Positions 7,163 through 15,474 of a DNA stretch of 36,200 bases are shown piece by piece. The notes beneath the pieces were generated by a model. That model saw nothing but the letters and a program-made list of their open reading frames with translations. It was not told where the DNA came from and ran no database searches. The position numbers and the translations under genes were made by a program. Numbering within the stretch: position 1 is the stretch's first letter; each line of letters opens with the position of its first letter. The stretch is from Treponema sp. (GTDB taxonomy: Bacteria; Spirochaetota; Spirochaetia; Treponematales; Breznakiellaceae): positions 1 through 36,200 of the forward strand of contig JAIROG010000065.1 in assembly GCA_031257675.1 (NCBI GenBank). Direction: 5' to 3'.

Positions 7163-8321
7163 AATGTTCAAGATACTCGTCTATAATAGATTTCAGCGTA
7201 TTTTCATTCACCTTCACAATCGCCGACTCACGCACGACGCTTTCAGGCGAATCTGAAGCATGAGCGGTGTTCACCATGACGTTGCTGCCGAATTCGCGGC
7301 GAACCGTACCGCCCGGCGCTTTCAGCGGATCCGTGGGGCCAAGCACATCGCGGATTTTTTTAACCGCGTCAATACCCTCATAAATGAGGATCATGCACTT
7401 GACCGGCTTGCATACGGCGGCGGAATCGTCCGGCCTTATGCCCGACATGAATCCTACGATTTGGGCAAACTGATCGTAGGCGTATTCCACGCCGAATGTC
7501 TCGACAAGGGATTTTTCCGTATGTTCGCTCAAGGCGAGGGAAAATTCCTTTTCAAGCGTCTCTTTAGCCTTTTTCCCAAAAACAGGCGCGAGCTTGTTTT
7601 TCAACGCCGCTTCGACCGGACCGTAAAAATCAAGCGCCTGTTCAAGCGTGAACCGGTGAACCTTTATGCCGATGATCCTAAGCCCTGTTCGGGAAAACAT
7701 GTCGATGATGCTACCCGGACGGGATGAGGCGTACTGCCAGTTGTCGGGTTTTATGATGACCAGGGTGCGCTCTATTTTTGAAGGATCAGCGTATTCCACA
7801 TTGTTGACGATGTTTTCTTTGCCGTCCAAATAGCTCGAAAACAGGGCGAGGTCCCTGTCGGCCCACTTCTGAACGCGCGGCGTCATTACCGCAGGCTCAA
7901 AATAGTTTACCTGCGCCGTATCCGGCTCTATGATCAGGTCGGCGTAGGTGTCGCGTATGGTTTCTCCGGCAAGCGATTCATCGCCTATGTGTTCGGGGAA
8001 TATATGCCCGCATATATTCCCCAGCTTTTCGCAGGGATTCTCCCCTTTAAATAAAAGCAAAAGCGTACGATGCTTTCTGCCGCCCGAAGGAGCAAGCCGC
8101 GCCTCAGTGTAATCCGCAAGAAGCGTAACGCTGTCTGACGACATGTTCTGGAAGCGCAATGCCGCCGCGTATTCTTTCGCAAACGCTTCATCGGGCGCAA
8201 ACAGTTGGGCGCCCACAAGTTCAAGATCAAGCTGCGACAAAAGCCGCGCCAACACGCCGCCGGTTCTACTTTTTGCGACCGTGTACGGCGTTACCATGAC
8301 ATACGATAATGAGTCCGGCAT
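7161..8321 (-). CDS. ndk: Nucleoside diphosphate kinase, double-domain form
   Basis: Transfers phosphate between nucleoside tri- and diphosphates. At 386 residues it is more than twice the usual NDK length (about 140-150). The C-terminal domain is canonical, from ERTLVIIKPDNW (about residue 190) through RREFGSNVMVNTAHASDSPE, where the His of T-A-H is the phospho-acceptor. The N-terminal domain (SLSYVMVTPYTVAKSRTGG) resembles a second NDK fold but lacks the K-P-D and active His motifs, so it is probably structural or regulatory. The ATG at 8321 has TAGGAG in front; the ribosome site lies within the end of prs, 10 nt upstream, which indicates an operon. An insertion (AEHTEKSLVETFGVEYAYDQ region) separates parts of the active domain. 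Confidence 0.85.
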   Translation of the reverse strand: MPDSLSYVMVTPYTVAKSRTGGVLARLLSQLDLELVGAQLFAPDEAFAKEYAAALRFQNMSSDSVTLLADYTEARLAPSGGRKHRTLLLLFKGENPCEKLGNICGHIFPEHIGDESLAGETIRDTYADLIIEPDTAQVNYFEPAVMTPRVQKWADRDLALFSSYLDGKENIVNNVEYADPSKIERTLVIIKPDNWQYASSRPGSIIDMFSRTGLRIIGIKVHRFTLEQALDFYGPVEAALKNKLAPVFGKKAKETLEKEFSLALSEHTEKSLVETFGVEYAYDQFAQIVGFMSGIRPDDSAAVCKPVKCMILIYEGIDAVKKIRDVLGPTDPLKAPGGTVRREFGSNVMVNTAHASDSPESVVRESAIVKVNENTLKSIIDEYLEH

Positions 8322-8331
8322 TTTTTTACTC

Positions 8332-9609
8332 CTATATAAATGGGCTGCCCTGGTTCTCAACGCCGCCTTCGGCGTCGCCTAACCCTTCTGACAGCATTTT
8401 TACAATAATATCCCTGTTGTCAAGCAGGGAGCTTAAAGACAACTCCTGATGCAAACGGGAAATCGTCTGGGCGAAAAGCGGCGTTATATTCACGCTGACG
8501 AACCATTCCCGCTTCACCAGTTCTTCCTGATAAATCGCGTTGGTACCGATGATGCGGTAAAAAAGCCCCTGTTTGTAGGCGTCGTCAAAGTAGGAAACGG
8601 CGTTTCCAGAAAAAAGCGGCAGGCTGATCGCCGATATGACCTTGCCCGCGCCCTGATCTTTGAGAAATTTCATCGCCTTGAGCAGAGTGCCGCCGGTTCC
8701 AAGCATGTCATCCGCCATGAAAACGGTCTTTCCGGCGACATTCCCCAGCAACTTTATCTCAGCAATATTGTTTTCAAGCGCGTTTTCCGTAACTTTGGAA
8801 TAATCCCGTTCCTTGTACAGCAGGGCGAGAGGCTTTTTAAGCGCGGTGGCGTAGAATTTGTTGCGGTCCACAGCGCCTGTGTCCGGAGAAACCACCACGA
8901 AATTGTCGTTCAGTATGCCGGGCATTTTCGACAATATACGGATGATCTGGTAACTTGCGTGAAGATTCTCAATGGTCATCGTATTGAACGAGTTGCCGAT
9001 CTCCCGCGAGTGAATGTCCAGGGTGATGATGCGGTGGACGCCGAGAAATTCCAAAAGTTTCCCAACCCGGCTCGCCGTAATTCCTTCGCGCCCCTTCTTC
9101 TTGTGCTGCCGCGAATAGGGGTAGGTGGGAAGCGCCAGCGTAATGCGCTCCGCGCCGGCCTGTTTCACCGCGTCGACCGTAACAAACAGCGTCATCAGAT
9201 GATCGTTGATCGAGAGCGTCCGTTTGCAACCGTTGTTGAAATTGACCGGAAAATGATTTTCAACATCTTGCACTATAAAAATATCCTTGCCTCGCACCGA
9301 TTCCAATATCTCGGCTTTAACCTCGCCGTTTGCAAACATGGTGAATTGCGCGGGTATCTTTATGCTTGAAGGTCTAAACTGGGTGGGATCCGCATACGGT
9401 GAAGGCAGGCTCGACGTGGCGTCGTGAATAAAATTGAACTTTGTGATGATCGAAGGAACATCTAAGTTGTACCGTTTCGCCAATTTGGAAACAGCGCGCT
9501 CAAACTGGCGGCGACAACCGGTCTTCAGGTGAAGGATTACCTCATCAGCAAAAATTTCTCCCCCCGGACATGTGATGACGCCTAAATTAGATGGAGTAGA
9601 ATAATTCAC
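8332..9609 (-). CDS. prs: Ribose-phosphate pyrophosphokinase (PRPP synthetase), long form
   Basis: Makes PRPP from ribose 5-phosphate and ATP for nucleotide, His and Trp synthesis. The 425-residue protein is about 110 longer than typical bacterial Prs, mostly from an N-terminal part before FANGEVKAEI. Active-site segments are altered but present: DIHSREIGNSFN in place of the usual DLHA-Q-I, VVSPDTGAVDRNKF, and the PRPP loop VFMADDMLGTGGTL. The GTG at 9609 is chosen because a promoter ends 6 nt before it and the frame before it runs into the recA leader; no Shine-Dalgarno is visible. It heads a two-gene operon with ndk, both acting on nucleotide supply, and is divergent from recA. Confidence 0.82.
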   Translation of the reverse strand: MNYSTPSNLGVITCPGGEIFADEVILHLKTGCRRQFERAVSKLAKRYNLDVPSIITKFNFIHDATSSLPSPYADPTQFRPSSIKIPAQFTMFANGEVKAEILESVRGKDIFIVQDVENHFPVNFNNGCKRTLSINDHLMTLFVTVDAVKQAGAERITLALPTYPYSRQHKKKGREGITASRVGKLLEFLGVHRIITLDIHSREIGNSFNTMTIENLHASYQIIRILSKMPGILNDNFVVVSPDTGAVDRNKFYATALKKPLALLYKERDYSKVTENALENNIAEIKLLGNVAGKTVFMADDMLGTGGTLLKAMKFLKDQGAGKVISAISLPLFSGNAVSYFDDAYKQGLFYRIIGTNAIYQEELVKREWFVSVNITPLFAQTISRLHQELSLSSLLDNRDIIVKMLSEGLGDAEGGVENQGSPFI

Positions 9610-9615
9610 GGGAAT

Positions 9616-9644
9616 ACGATAGCATAAAAACGCCTGTTGCTCAA
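9616..9644 (-). promoter_or_regulatory. Putative promoter of prs-ndk
   Basis: Minus strand: -35 TTGAGC (9639-9644), 17-nt spacer, -10 TATCGT (9616-9621), 6 nt before the GTG at 9609. Weaker match than the other promoters; predicts a leaderless start. Confidence 0.5.
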
Positions 9645-9721
9645 TAGGCAAAAAGACAACTTTATGATATTCTAAAGCAAACGGCGTATGAACGCCGTAT
9701 CTATTGTTGAGGGAGAAAATA

Positions 9722-10975
9722 GTGAGCGATGAAGATTTTGGGGAAGCGTCTGAAAAACGCGGAAAATCCGACAAGCATTACAAGGTGATGTCACCGGCGC
9801 CGGCTTCGCAGGAAGAAAAGGAAAAAGCGCTGGAAGCGGCGAGGCTCCAGATAGAAAAACAATTCGGCGTCGGCTCCATTATGAAGCTGGGCGATCACAA
9901 CAACGCCGCCGGCATTGAGGTGATCCCTTCGGGTTCCATCCTTTTGGACGAGGCGCTCGGCATAGGCGGTTATCCACGGGGCAGAATCATTGAAATCTAT
10001 GGACCTGAATCTTCGGGCAAGACGACATTGGCTTTACACTGCATCGCCGAAGCGCAGAAACTCGGCGGCACCGCCGCTTTCATTGACGCGGAACACGCGC
10101 TCGATCCGGTTTACGCCAAAAACCTCGGCGTCAATATCGAGAATTTGTGGATTTCCCAGCCTGACAATGGGGAGCAAGCCCTTGAAATAGCGGAAAACCT
10201 TGTGCGTTCCGGAGCGGTTGACGTTATCGTCGTGGATTCTGTCGCGGCGCTGACGCCCCAGGCTGAAATTGAGGGCGAAATGGGAGATGCGCACATGGGG
10301 CTTCAGGCGCGTCTTATGAGCCAGGCGTTGCGCAAACTCACGTCCATCATCGGAAAATCACGCACGCTCCTCATTTTCATCAACCAAATCCGCATGAAGA
10401 TAGGCGTGATGTTCGGCAACCCGGAAACGACTACAGGCGGCAACGCGCTGAAATTCTACGCTTCGGTCAGGATTGACGTGCGCAAAACCGACACCATTGA
10501 AGGGGGAAAGGATGCCAATGCCATAGGCAACCGCGTACGGGTCAAGGTGGTGAAAAACAAGGTCGCGCCTCCTTTCAGGAAGGTGGAGTTTGAGATCATG
10601 TTCGGCAAGGGCATTTCAGCGGTGGGGAGCATACTGGATGCGGCCGTGAAGTATGAGATCATCGACAAGAAGGGCGCATGGTATTCCTACGGCGAGGAGA
10701 AGATAGCGCAGGGCAAGGAAGCCGCAAAAGCCTACCTCGAAGATCGACCTGGTTTTATGGCTGAACTTGAGGAAAAACTGCGGAAAATCATGTTTCCAGG
10801 CAGGGAATTTCCACAGGCGGCGCCGCAAACGGCGGCGGCAAGCGAACCGGTGAAAACCGGGGATGCCGGGCTTCTCAAGAGATCCCGCTCACGAAAACCG
10901 GCGGCGGCCGCCGTTGTGCCTGAGCTTCCAATAACCGACGAAGCGGTTAAAGCGACAGCGGAAACCACATTCTAG
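9722..10975 (+). CDS. recA: Recombinase RecA
   Basis: Forms the filament on single-stranded DNA for homologous recombination and SOS self-cleavage of LexA-type repressors. The 417-residue protein has Walker A GPESSGKT (residues 94-101), Walker [11 protein letters not shown], the L1 loop [20 protein letters not shown], and L2 loop region [20 protein letters not shown]. The N-terminus carries about 30 extra residues, and the C-terminal tail after about 355 is a long Ala/Pro/Lys-rich stretch unlike the acidic tail of E. coli RecA. The GTG at 9722 is chosen because GAGGGAG lies just upstream; the TTG at 9704 has no site. No obvious LexA box was seen in the 112-nt gap to prs. Confidence 0.97.
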   Translation: MSDEDFGEASEKRGKSDKHYKVMSPAPASQEEKEKALEAARLQIEKQFGVGSIMKLGDHNNAAGIEVIPSGSILLDEALGIGGYPRGRIIEIYGPESSGKTTLALHCIAEAQKLGGTAAFIDAEHALDPVYAKNLGVNIENLWISQPDNGEQALEIAENLVRSGAVDVIVVDSVAALTPQAEIEGEMGDAHMGLQARLMSQALRKLTSIIGKSRTLLIFINQIRMKIGVMFGNPETTTGGNALKFYASVRIDVRKTDTIEGGKDANAIGNRVRVKVVKNKVAPPFRKVEFEIMFGKGISAVGSILDAAVKYEIIDKKGAWYSYGEEKIAQGKEAAKAYLEDRPGFMAELEEKLRKIMFPGREFPQAAPQTAAASEPVKTGDAGLLKRSRSRKPAAAAVVPELPITDEAVKATAETTF

Positions 10976-10984
10976 CCGCCGGCA

Positions 10985-13603
10985 ATGGCATCTTTAATTG
11001 TTTTAGGGCTTGGTTCAAACAAAGCGTACAAACAAGCTGGCGGACGTGTACAAACGCCCCGCGAACTTTTGGAAGAAGGAGCGCGCAAACTAAGCGGCGT
11101 ACTCTCAGGTTTGCGTATCGCGCCCATGTTTGAAACCGATCCGCTCTACGTTACGGATCAACCGCGCTTTCTCAATACGGCGGCATGCGGCTGGTATGAG
11201 GGCGCTCCGCATGAGTTGTTGTCCGCTATCCATGACATTGAGGCGTCGTGCGGACGGAACCGCGCGGAAGAGCGTCGATTCGGAGAGCGGACGCTGGACA
11301 TCGACATACTGCTGTTCGGCGGGCTTGTCATGTCGGAGCCGGATTTGGAGATACCGCATCCGCGGCTTGCGGAGCGCATCTTCGCGCTCATTCCGCTTCT
11401 CGCTCTCCTCCCCGACGCAAAAGATCCGCGTTCAGGCGCGTTGTACCGCGACATTCTAACAAGGCGGGGGGGGGGGGGGGGCATGCGGATAGCGCTCTTC
11501 CGCAACAATTTATACGAAGAATACCAGGGTTCCGTGTATAGCGGAGTGCGGGCGCAGGCTGAAGAACTGGGCGTTGATCTCATTTGCATACAAAGCGAAA
11601 GCGTAAACACCGACTCTCTGTTTATTTCGCTTGATTTCATTGGCGTGGACGGCGTACTGATCCTTTCCTCGGTGCTGATGACGAAAGAGGGCTTTCAGGA
11701 ATCATCCGAAACTTTCGCGCGGTTGCACCGGTTGTTGGAGGATATTCCGGCGGTGTCCATAGGACGGGATATGTCCTCCACCGCGACTGGATCGCCTCGC
11801 AATTACCCCTCGATAGTCGTTAAAAACGAGGAGTCCATGAAGAGTCTGATGGATCACCTGATAGAGGTTCATGGCTACCGGAAATTTCTGTACATAGGGG
11901 GACCGGAGTCTCACATGGACAACGCCGTCAGAGAAGCGGTGTTTAAGGCTTCAGTTGAAGCGTGCGGAGGGTCGTACATCATCATAAACGGGGGGTTTCA
12001 TACAGCGTCTGGAAGAGACATCATACGCGGTTATATAAACGCCAACAAGGACGACCCGCCTGATGCGATAATCGCTGCTAACGACAACATGGCGCTCGGC
12101 GTACTGGAAGTGATCCATGAAAAAACAGGGGGAAAATGGGAGCGTTGCGCGGTTACCGGTTTTGACGATCTTCCGCTTGCCCGCATGAACGCGGCGGCTC
12201 TTACCACGGTGCGACAACCCCTCTATGAAATGGGGCGGGAGGCTGTGCGGATGCTCAAACATATCATCGAAAAAAAAGAAGTCAGTCCTCTTGTCACCAT
12301 AGAATCTGAAGTGAAAATACGCAATTCCTGCGGTTGCGCCGGGTATGTCGATGACAAGCAATACGGTCCATCGCTTTCCAAAATGCGGAACAACTTTATG
12401 TATTTAGAAAATTACATGCAGAACGTGAGTTATTTGGGGCAAAGGCTCATCACTGCGGGATCCATAAGCGAGATCATTTCCCATCTGCAATATTTTTTAA
12501 CCAGCGTAAATGTTTTTGTCTTTTATCTCTTTCTGTACCCTGAATTTATTCCCAACCCCGGCGACAGCGGGCTGTTGCTGTATCATCGGACGCACACCAT
12601 TGACACGTTTTATGAAAAGGCGTTGAATGTCAAGTTTTACGATTTTTTTCATACCGTCATTCAGGGCGGCGCTGACGAACCGCCTCATGCGTGGTGCCTC
12701 TATCATCTGCGGTCGGGCGCCGAATACCTCGGACTCGTCGTGTATGAAGTGTCGGACGCCATGCACCCGCTCATGTGCAGCGCGGCTTTGTTCATCGCAA
12801 ATTCGGTCAAACGTCTTAAAAATCTTGAATACGAGGAAGCGTACACTCGGAAGCTTGAACAAGAAGTGGCGCTTCGCACCCAGCAGATTGTGACGGCGAA
12901 CAAAAAACTTGAGGAAGAGGTGAAACGCCGCATCACTGTAGAAGCCGAAGTGTTGCGTATCAGCGAAATGGAACGCCTGCGCTTCAGCCTTGATCTGCAT
13001 GACGACATCTGCCAGCGGCTTGCGGGCATTTCCATGCTATGCCGGAGCCTTGCCAGCGGCGTGAGTCCCAAAACCCTTCTGCCCGATCTGTCTGAAATGA
13101 TAGACGAAACCCTTGTGCGGACGCGGCGTTACGCCCACGAATCCTTTCCAGTGGAGCTTGATTCGCTGGGCTTAAACGATGCGCTGGGGGCGCTTTGCAA
13201 CAGCTTCAACAAGCAAGAGGGATGCAAATGCGTCTATTCGTGGCGGGGACCAACCGCATCGCCGCTTGACCACGCCCAAGACATCAACGTGTACCGCATC
13301 ATTCAGGAAGCCCTTGCCAATGTTACAAAACACGCGAACGCCTCGGTTGTTGAAGTCTCTTTAATCAACAAAGGCGCGCAATTGACCATTGCCATAAAAG
13401 ACAACGGCAAAGGCAATCCCCGCATCAACTGCGGACAGTCGCCCCAACCGGTCCCAAAAAGGCGGCGCGAGGGGCTTGGGTTGCGCTCCATGCAGTACCG
13501 CGCCCATCAACTGAGCGCGGCGTATATGATTACGTCTTCGGAGCGTCAGGGAACGTTGATTGAAATACGGATACCGTTTCATAAGAAGGATGCCAACCCC
13601 TGA
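10985..13603 (+). CDS. folK: FolK read in frame through a G16 tract into a sensor kinase
   Basis: As sequenced, one 872-codon frame begins 9 nt after recA. Residues 1 to about 160 are HPPK (FolK), which adds pyrophosphate to hydroxymethyl-dihydropterin in folate synthesis: LGLGSN near 8-13, FLNTAA, RNRAEERRFGERTLDIDILL and IPHPRLAERIFALIPLL are all typical. FolK normally stops here. Instead a run of 16 G (11466-11481) encodes five Gly and leads directly into the ATG of a complete sensor kinase. If the tract loses one G, FolK ends at a TAG at 11490-11492; if it gains one, it ends about 20 codons later. So a separate FolK and kinase are also encoded. Which length is common in the population is unknown. 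Confidence 0.8.
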   Translation: MASLIVLGLGSNKAYKQAGGRVQTPRELLEEGARKLSGVLSGLRIAPMFETDPLYVTDQPRFLNTAACGWYEGAPHELLSAIHDIEASCGRNRAEERRFGERTLDIDILLFGGLVMSEPDLEIPHPRLAERIFALIPLLALLPDAKDPRSGALYRDILTRRGGGGGMRIALFRNNLYEEYQGSVYSGVRAQAEELGVDLICIQSESVNTDSLFISLDFIGVDGVLILSSVLMTKEGFQESSETFARLHRLLEDIPAVSIGRDMSSTATGSPRNYPSIVVKNEESMKSLMDHLIEVHGYRKFLYIGGPESHMDNAVREAVFKASVEACGGSYIIINGGFHTASGRDIIRGYINANKDDPPDAIIAANDNMALGVLEVIHEKTGGKWERCAVTGFDDLPLARMNAAALTTVRQPLYEMGREAVRMLKHIIEKKEVSPLVTIESEVKIRNSCGCAGYVDDKQYGPSLSKMRNNFMYLENYMQNVSYLGQRLITAGSISEIISHLQYFLTSVNVFVFYLFLYPEFIPNPGDSGLLLYHRTHTIDTFYEKALNVKFYDFFHTVIQGGADEPPHAWCLYHLRSGAEYLGLVVYEVSDAMHPLMCSAALFIANSVKRLKNLEYEEAYTRKLEQEVALRTQQIVTANKKLEEEVKRRITVEAEVLRISEMERLRFSLDLHDDICQRLAGISMLCRSLASGVSPKTLLPDLSEMIDETLVRTRRYAHESFPVELDSLGLNDALGALCNSFNKQEGCKCVYSWRGPTASPLDHAQDINVYRIIQEALANVTKHANASVVEVSLINKGAQLTIAIKDNGKGNPRINCGQSPQPVPKRRREGLGLRSMQYRAHQLSAAYMITSSERQGTLIEIRIPFHKKDANP
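11466..11481 (+). repeat. Homopolymer of 16 G, likely slippage site
   Basis: Sixteen consecutive G lie at the folK C-terminus, directly before GCATG. Such tracts change length by polymerase slippage and often drive phase variation. Because it lies directly before the kinase ATG (11483) it may also affect ribosome binding there. The exact count may be a sequencing or assembly error. Confidence 0.9.
11483..13603 (+). CDS. Soluble sensor histidine kinase with LacI-type ligand-binding domain
   Basis: Read from its own ATG it has 706 residues. Residues 1 to about 290 form a LacI/periplasmic-binding-type sugar sensor (MRIALFRNN, AIIAANDNMALGVLE, ERCAVTGFDDLPLAR, TTVRQPLYEMG). No DNA-binding helix-turn-helix and no signal peptide precede it. 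A middle region (about 300-440, GAF-like in layout) and a coiled coil (LEQEVALRTQQIVTANKKLE) lead to a HisKA_3 kinase: the phospho-acceptor His of LDLHDDICQRL is near 506, the N box is EALANVTKHANA near 610, and the G box GLGLRSMQYRA follows. No membrane segment is visible, so sensing should be cytoplasmic. A LuxR-type response regulator is expected as partner but none is in the window. Fusion of FolK upstream depends on the G tract. Confidence 0.85.
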   Translation: MRIALFRNNLYEEYQGSVYSGVRAQAEELGVDLICIQSESVNTDSLFISLDFIGVDGVLILSSVLMTKEGFQESSETFARLHRLLEDIPAVSIGRDMSSTATGSPRNYPSIVVKNEESMKSLMDHLIEVHGYRKFLYIGGPESHMDNAVREAVFKASVEACGGSYIIINGGFHTASGRDIIRGYINANKDDPPDAIIAANDNMALGVLEVIHEKTGGKWERCAVTGFDDLPLARMNAAALTTVRQPLYEMGREAVRMLKHIIEKKEVSPLVTIESEVKIRNSCGCAGYVDDKQYGPSLSKMRNNFMYLENYMQNVSYLGQRLITAGSISEIISHLQYFLTSVNVFVFYLFLYPEFIPNPGDSGLLLYHRTHTIDTFYEKALNVKFYDFFHTVIQGGADEPPHAWCLYHLRSGAEYLGLVVYEVSDAMHPLMCSAALFIANSVKRLKNLEYEEAYTRKLEQEVALRTQQIVTANKKLEEEVKRRITVEAEVLRISEMERLRFSLDLHDDICQRLAGISMLCRSLASGVSPKTLLPDLSEMIDETLVRTRRYAHESFPVELDSLGLNDALGALCNSFNKQEGCKCVYSWRGPTASPLDHAQDINVYRIIQEALANVTKHANASVVEVSLINKGAQLTIAIKDNGKGNPRINCGQSPQPVPKRRREGLGLRSMQYRAHQLSAAYMITSSERQGTLIEIRIPFHKKDANP

Positions 13604-13720
13604 CATTTTGAAAAATTCCCTCTAAAAGGAGACTGTTCCAAAGCGCGTCCCACAGCCTGCGCTCCAGCGCGGCGACTCTGGGGAAAAGCGGGAAAATTCT
13701 AAATATAATATAAACACTTC
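13604..13720. other. Intergenic stretch with a TGTTCCAAA-type repeat start
   Basis: The 117 nt between the kinase stop and the next promoter contain GACTGTTCCAAAGCGCGTCCC (first 20 nt, from about 13630). Similar starts are at about 17093 (TGTTCCAAAACGCGCCCC) and 29858 (CTGTTCCAAACCCGG). No coding potential is apparent. Confidence 0.4.
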
Positions 13721-13749
13721 TTGACGCGGCGCATAAAAGGTTTTATATT
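13721..13749 (+). promoter_or_regulatory. Promoter of the PilZ-TPR-rsmG group
   Basis: -35 TTGACG (13721-13726), 17-nt spacer, -10 TATATT (13744-13749), ATG at 13757, 7 nt after the -10 box. A leaderless transcript is expected; no Shine-Dalgarno is present. Confidence 0.75.
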
Positions 13750-13756
13750 ATATTTA

Positions 13757-14584
13757 ATGATAACGAGTCAAAAAATCACCAGTTATTACGATAGGTTTAA
13801 AGACATTGAAGTTACTTTCACAAAGGATCTCATTCAGGTTACCGGTCTTATCACACAGGATGTGTACCTGAAATGCGGGAGTGACGTTTGTCCCTGTATT
13901 ATCTTTTCATCTTCCTTTGTAAACGCAAAAATAGTGGCGAGCATTAAAGCCGAGCTTCTTAAAAAATTGGAAGATGCGAACAACTCGGTGAGTCTGAGAT
14001 GGTGTTTTAAGAACCCTGATGGCGGAAGCCCCGTCGCTTTTTTTATATCGGCGCGTTCAGCCGGTTTTTCCCCCTACGGCAACTCGGAAAATGTGGCTTT
14101 GTTTACCCTTCAATTCACCCAAAGACCGCCGGACAATTTTATTGAAATCATGGGAAGGATACTGGACGCCAACTTCAATTTCGCCAAACGGAAAGACGAG
14201 CGCATCCTTATCAACGCGGACAGCCAGAGAAAACTGAATGTGCTTGCAAAAGAAACCACCGTCTTTATTGAAAAAGTCCCCAGACATTGCATTTTGAGGG
14301 ATCTTTCTTTCTCTGGAGCAAAAATTATCATGATGGGAGTCGCCAAATTCCTTCTGAACAAATTCATCGCCTTACGGGTTGATTTTGACGAGCCGAGGGA
14401 ATGTTTTCTGATAAAGGGACAATTTATACGCTCAGAATTGGTGGAAGGCAGAAAAGATCTGGTCGCTCTTGCCGTACGATTTGAAGAGAATGCAATTCCC
14501 ATAGGCTATAAAATACGGATCAACGACTATGTGAGCCAAGTGCGTCTTGAAATAATGCCCGAAGTAGATGCAACAGCCTCCTAA
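13757..14584 (+). CDS. PilZ-domain protein (candidate c-di-GMP receptor)
   Basis: The 275-residue protein has no signal peptide. The C-terminal third holds a PilZ-like barrel with the DLSFSGAKI segment (near residue 190) that matches the D/N-x-S-x-x-G half of the c-di-GMP site. The preceding Arg motif is not clean (QRKLNVLAK and PRHCILRD are the candidates), so nucleotide binding is uncertain. The N-terminal two thirds (about 1-160) match nothing I recognise but resemble the YcgR-like front domains that precede PilZ. The ATG at 13757 follows a -10 box by 7 nt; the frame extends upstream but would begin before the transcription start. It overlaps the TPR gene by 17 nt. Confidence 0.75.
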   Translation: MITSQKITSYYDRFKDIEVTFTKDLIQVTGLITQDVYLKCGSDVCPCIIFSSSFVNAKIVASIKAELLKKLEDANNSVSLRWCFKNPDGGSPVAFFISARSAGFSPYGNSENVALFTLQFTQRPPDNFIEIMGRILDANFNFAKRKDERILINADSQRKLNVLAKETTVFIEKVPRHCILRDLSFSGAKIIMMGVAKFLLNKFIALRVDFDEPRECFLIKGQFIRSELVEGRKDLVALAVRFEENAIPIGYKIRINDYVSQVRLEIMPEVDATAS

Positions 14585-15474
14585 AAATCGCATCGTATTC
14601 ATACAAGCGCCGGATATTCTGTCTCATTCTTCCCGGCGTGAGTACAGCGCCATACTAGACGCGGCTATACCGGTGCCGGTGGAGTTGCGGGACGGTGAGG
14701 AAGCGCCTTGTAACGCTGACATTTCCGAAGAAATGATACTCTCCGGCATGTTGCGCCTGCTTGCCGCAGAGCCTGATCATCAAAACGCGGCGTACTACCG
14801 CTATTGCGTCCTTTCCGCCAGACCCAACATCCTTGATGAGTTGACCTATGCGGCGATGATGAAGGCTGAGAATGAGGATTTTAGCATGGCAATCGAGATT
14901 CTTGACGCCCTTAAAGGTCTTTTCCCCTATTCATCCGAGCTTCTCGCATGCAAAAACGCCGTTCTCAAAAAAAAGAAAGCGGCGCTGAGAGCGGCTTCCG
15001 AAGCGGCGGCGTTGCCGGCGACGCTTGACGCCGACGCGCTTTTTGCCCAGGCGTACCGCAATATAAACAACGGCGACATTGACGAGGGCTTGACCAATAT
15101 CCACGCCTTCCTTGAAAAGAATCCCCATATATGGAACGCATGGTTCCTTTTAGGCTGGGGGTTGCGCAAGGCGGCGCGGTACGAGGAGGCCGAGCCCATA
15201 TTCCGTACGGCAATGGAAAAAGGCGGCGCAAACGCCGACCCGCAACGAGCTTGCCATTTGCCTTATGGAAAAGGGCGACCTGAAAGGAGCGCGCAAAGAA
15301 CTTGAAGCCGCGCTTCACGCCGAACCGGAAAACGTCAAGATCATTTCGAATCTCGGCGTACTCGCCCTTAAAATGGGTGATGAAACCCAAGCAGCCGGAT
15401 TTTTCCGCGCCGTTTTGGAAATCGATCCAAACGACGCGATAGCTAAAGCCGCTCTGAATGGCGCAACGCGTTGA
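14568..15474 (+). pseudogene. TPR-repeat protein split by a frameshift
   Basis: Reading from the ATG at 14568, the frame stays TPR-like to about residue 222 (AWFLLGWGLRKAARYEEAEP), then turns into nonsense. The continuing TPR sequence (NELAICLMEKGDLKGARKEL and SNLGVLALKMGD) lies in the next frame up to the stop at 15472-15474. Removing one C near 15239-15241 restores a protein of about 301 residues with at least three TPRs at its C-terminal end. It overlaps the PilZ gene at its start and rsmG at its end. The shift may be a sequencing error, a recent mutation or a programmed event; no slippery heptamer is visible. TPR proteins mediate protein binding; the partner is unknown. Confidence 0.75.

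Noticed and set aside
8449-9369. 306-codon plus frame opposite prs
   Set aside because: Antisense of a well-supported gene; no ribosome site and no family resemblance.
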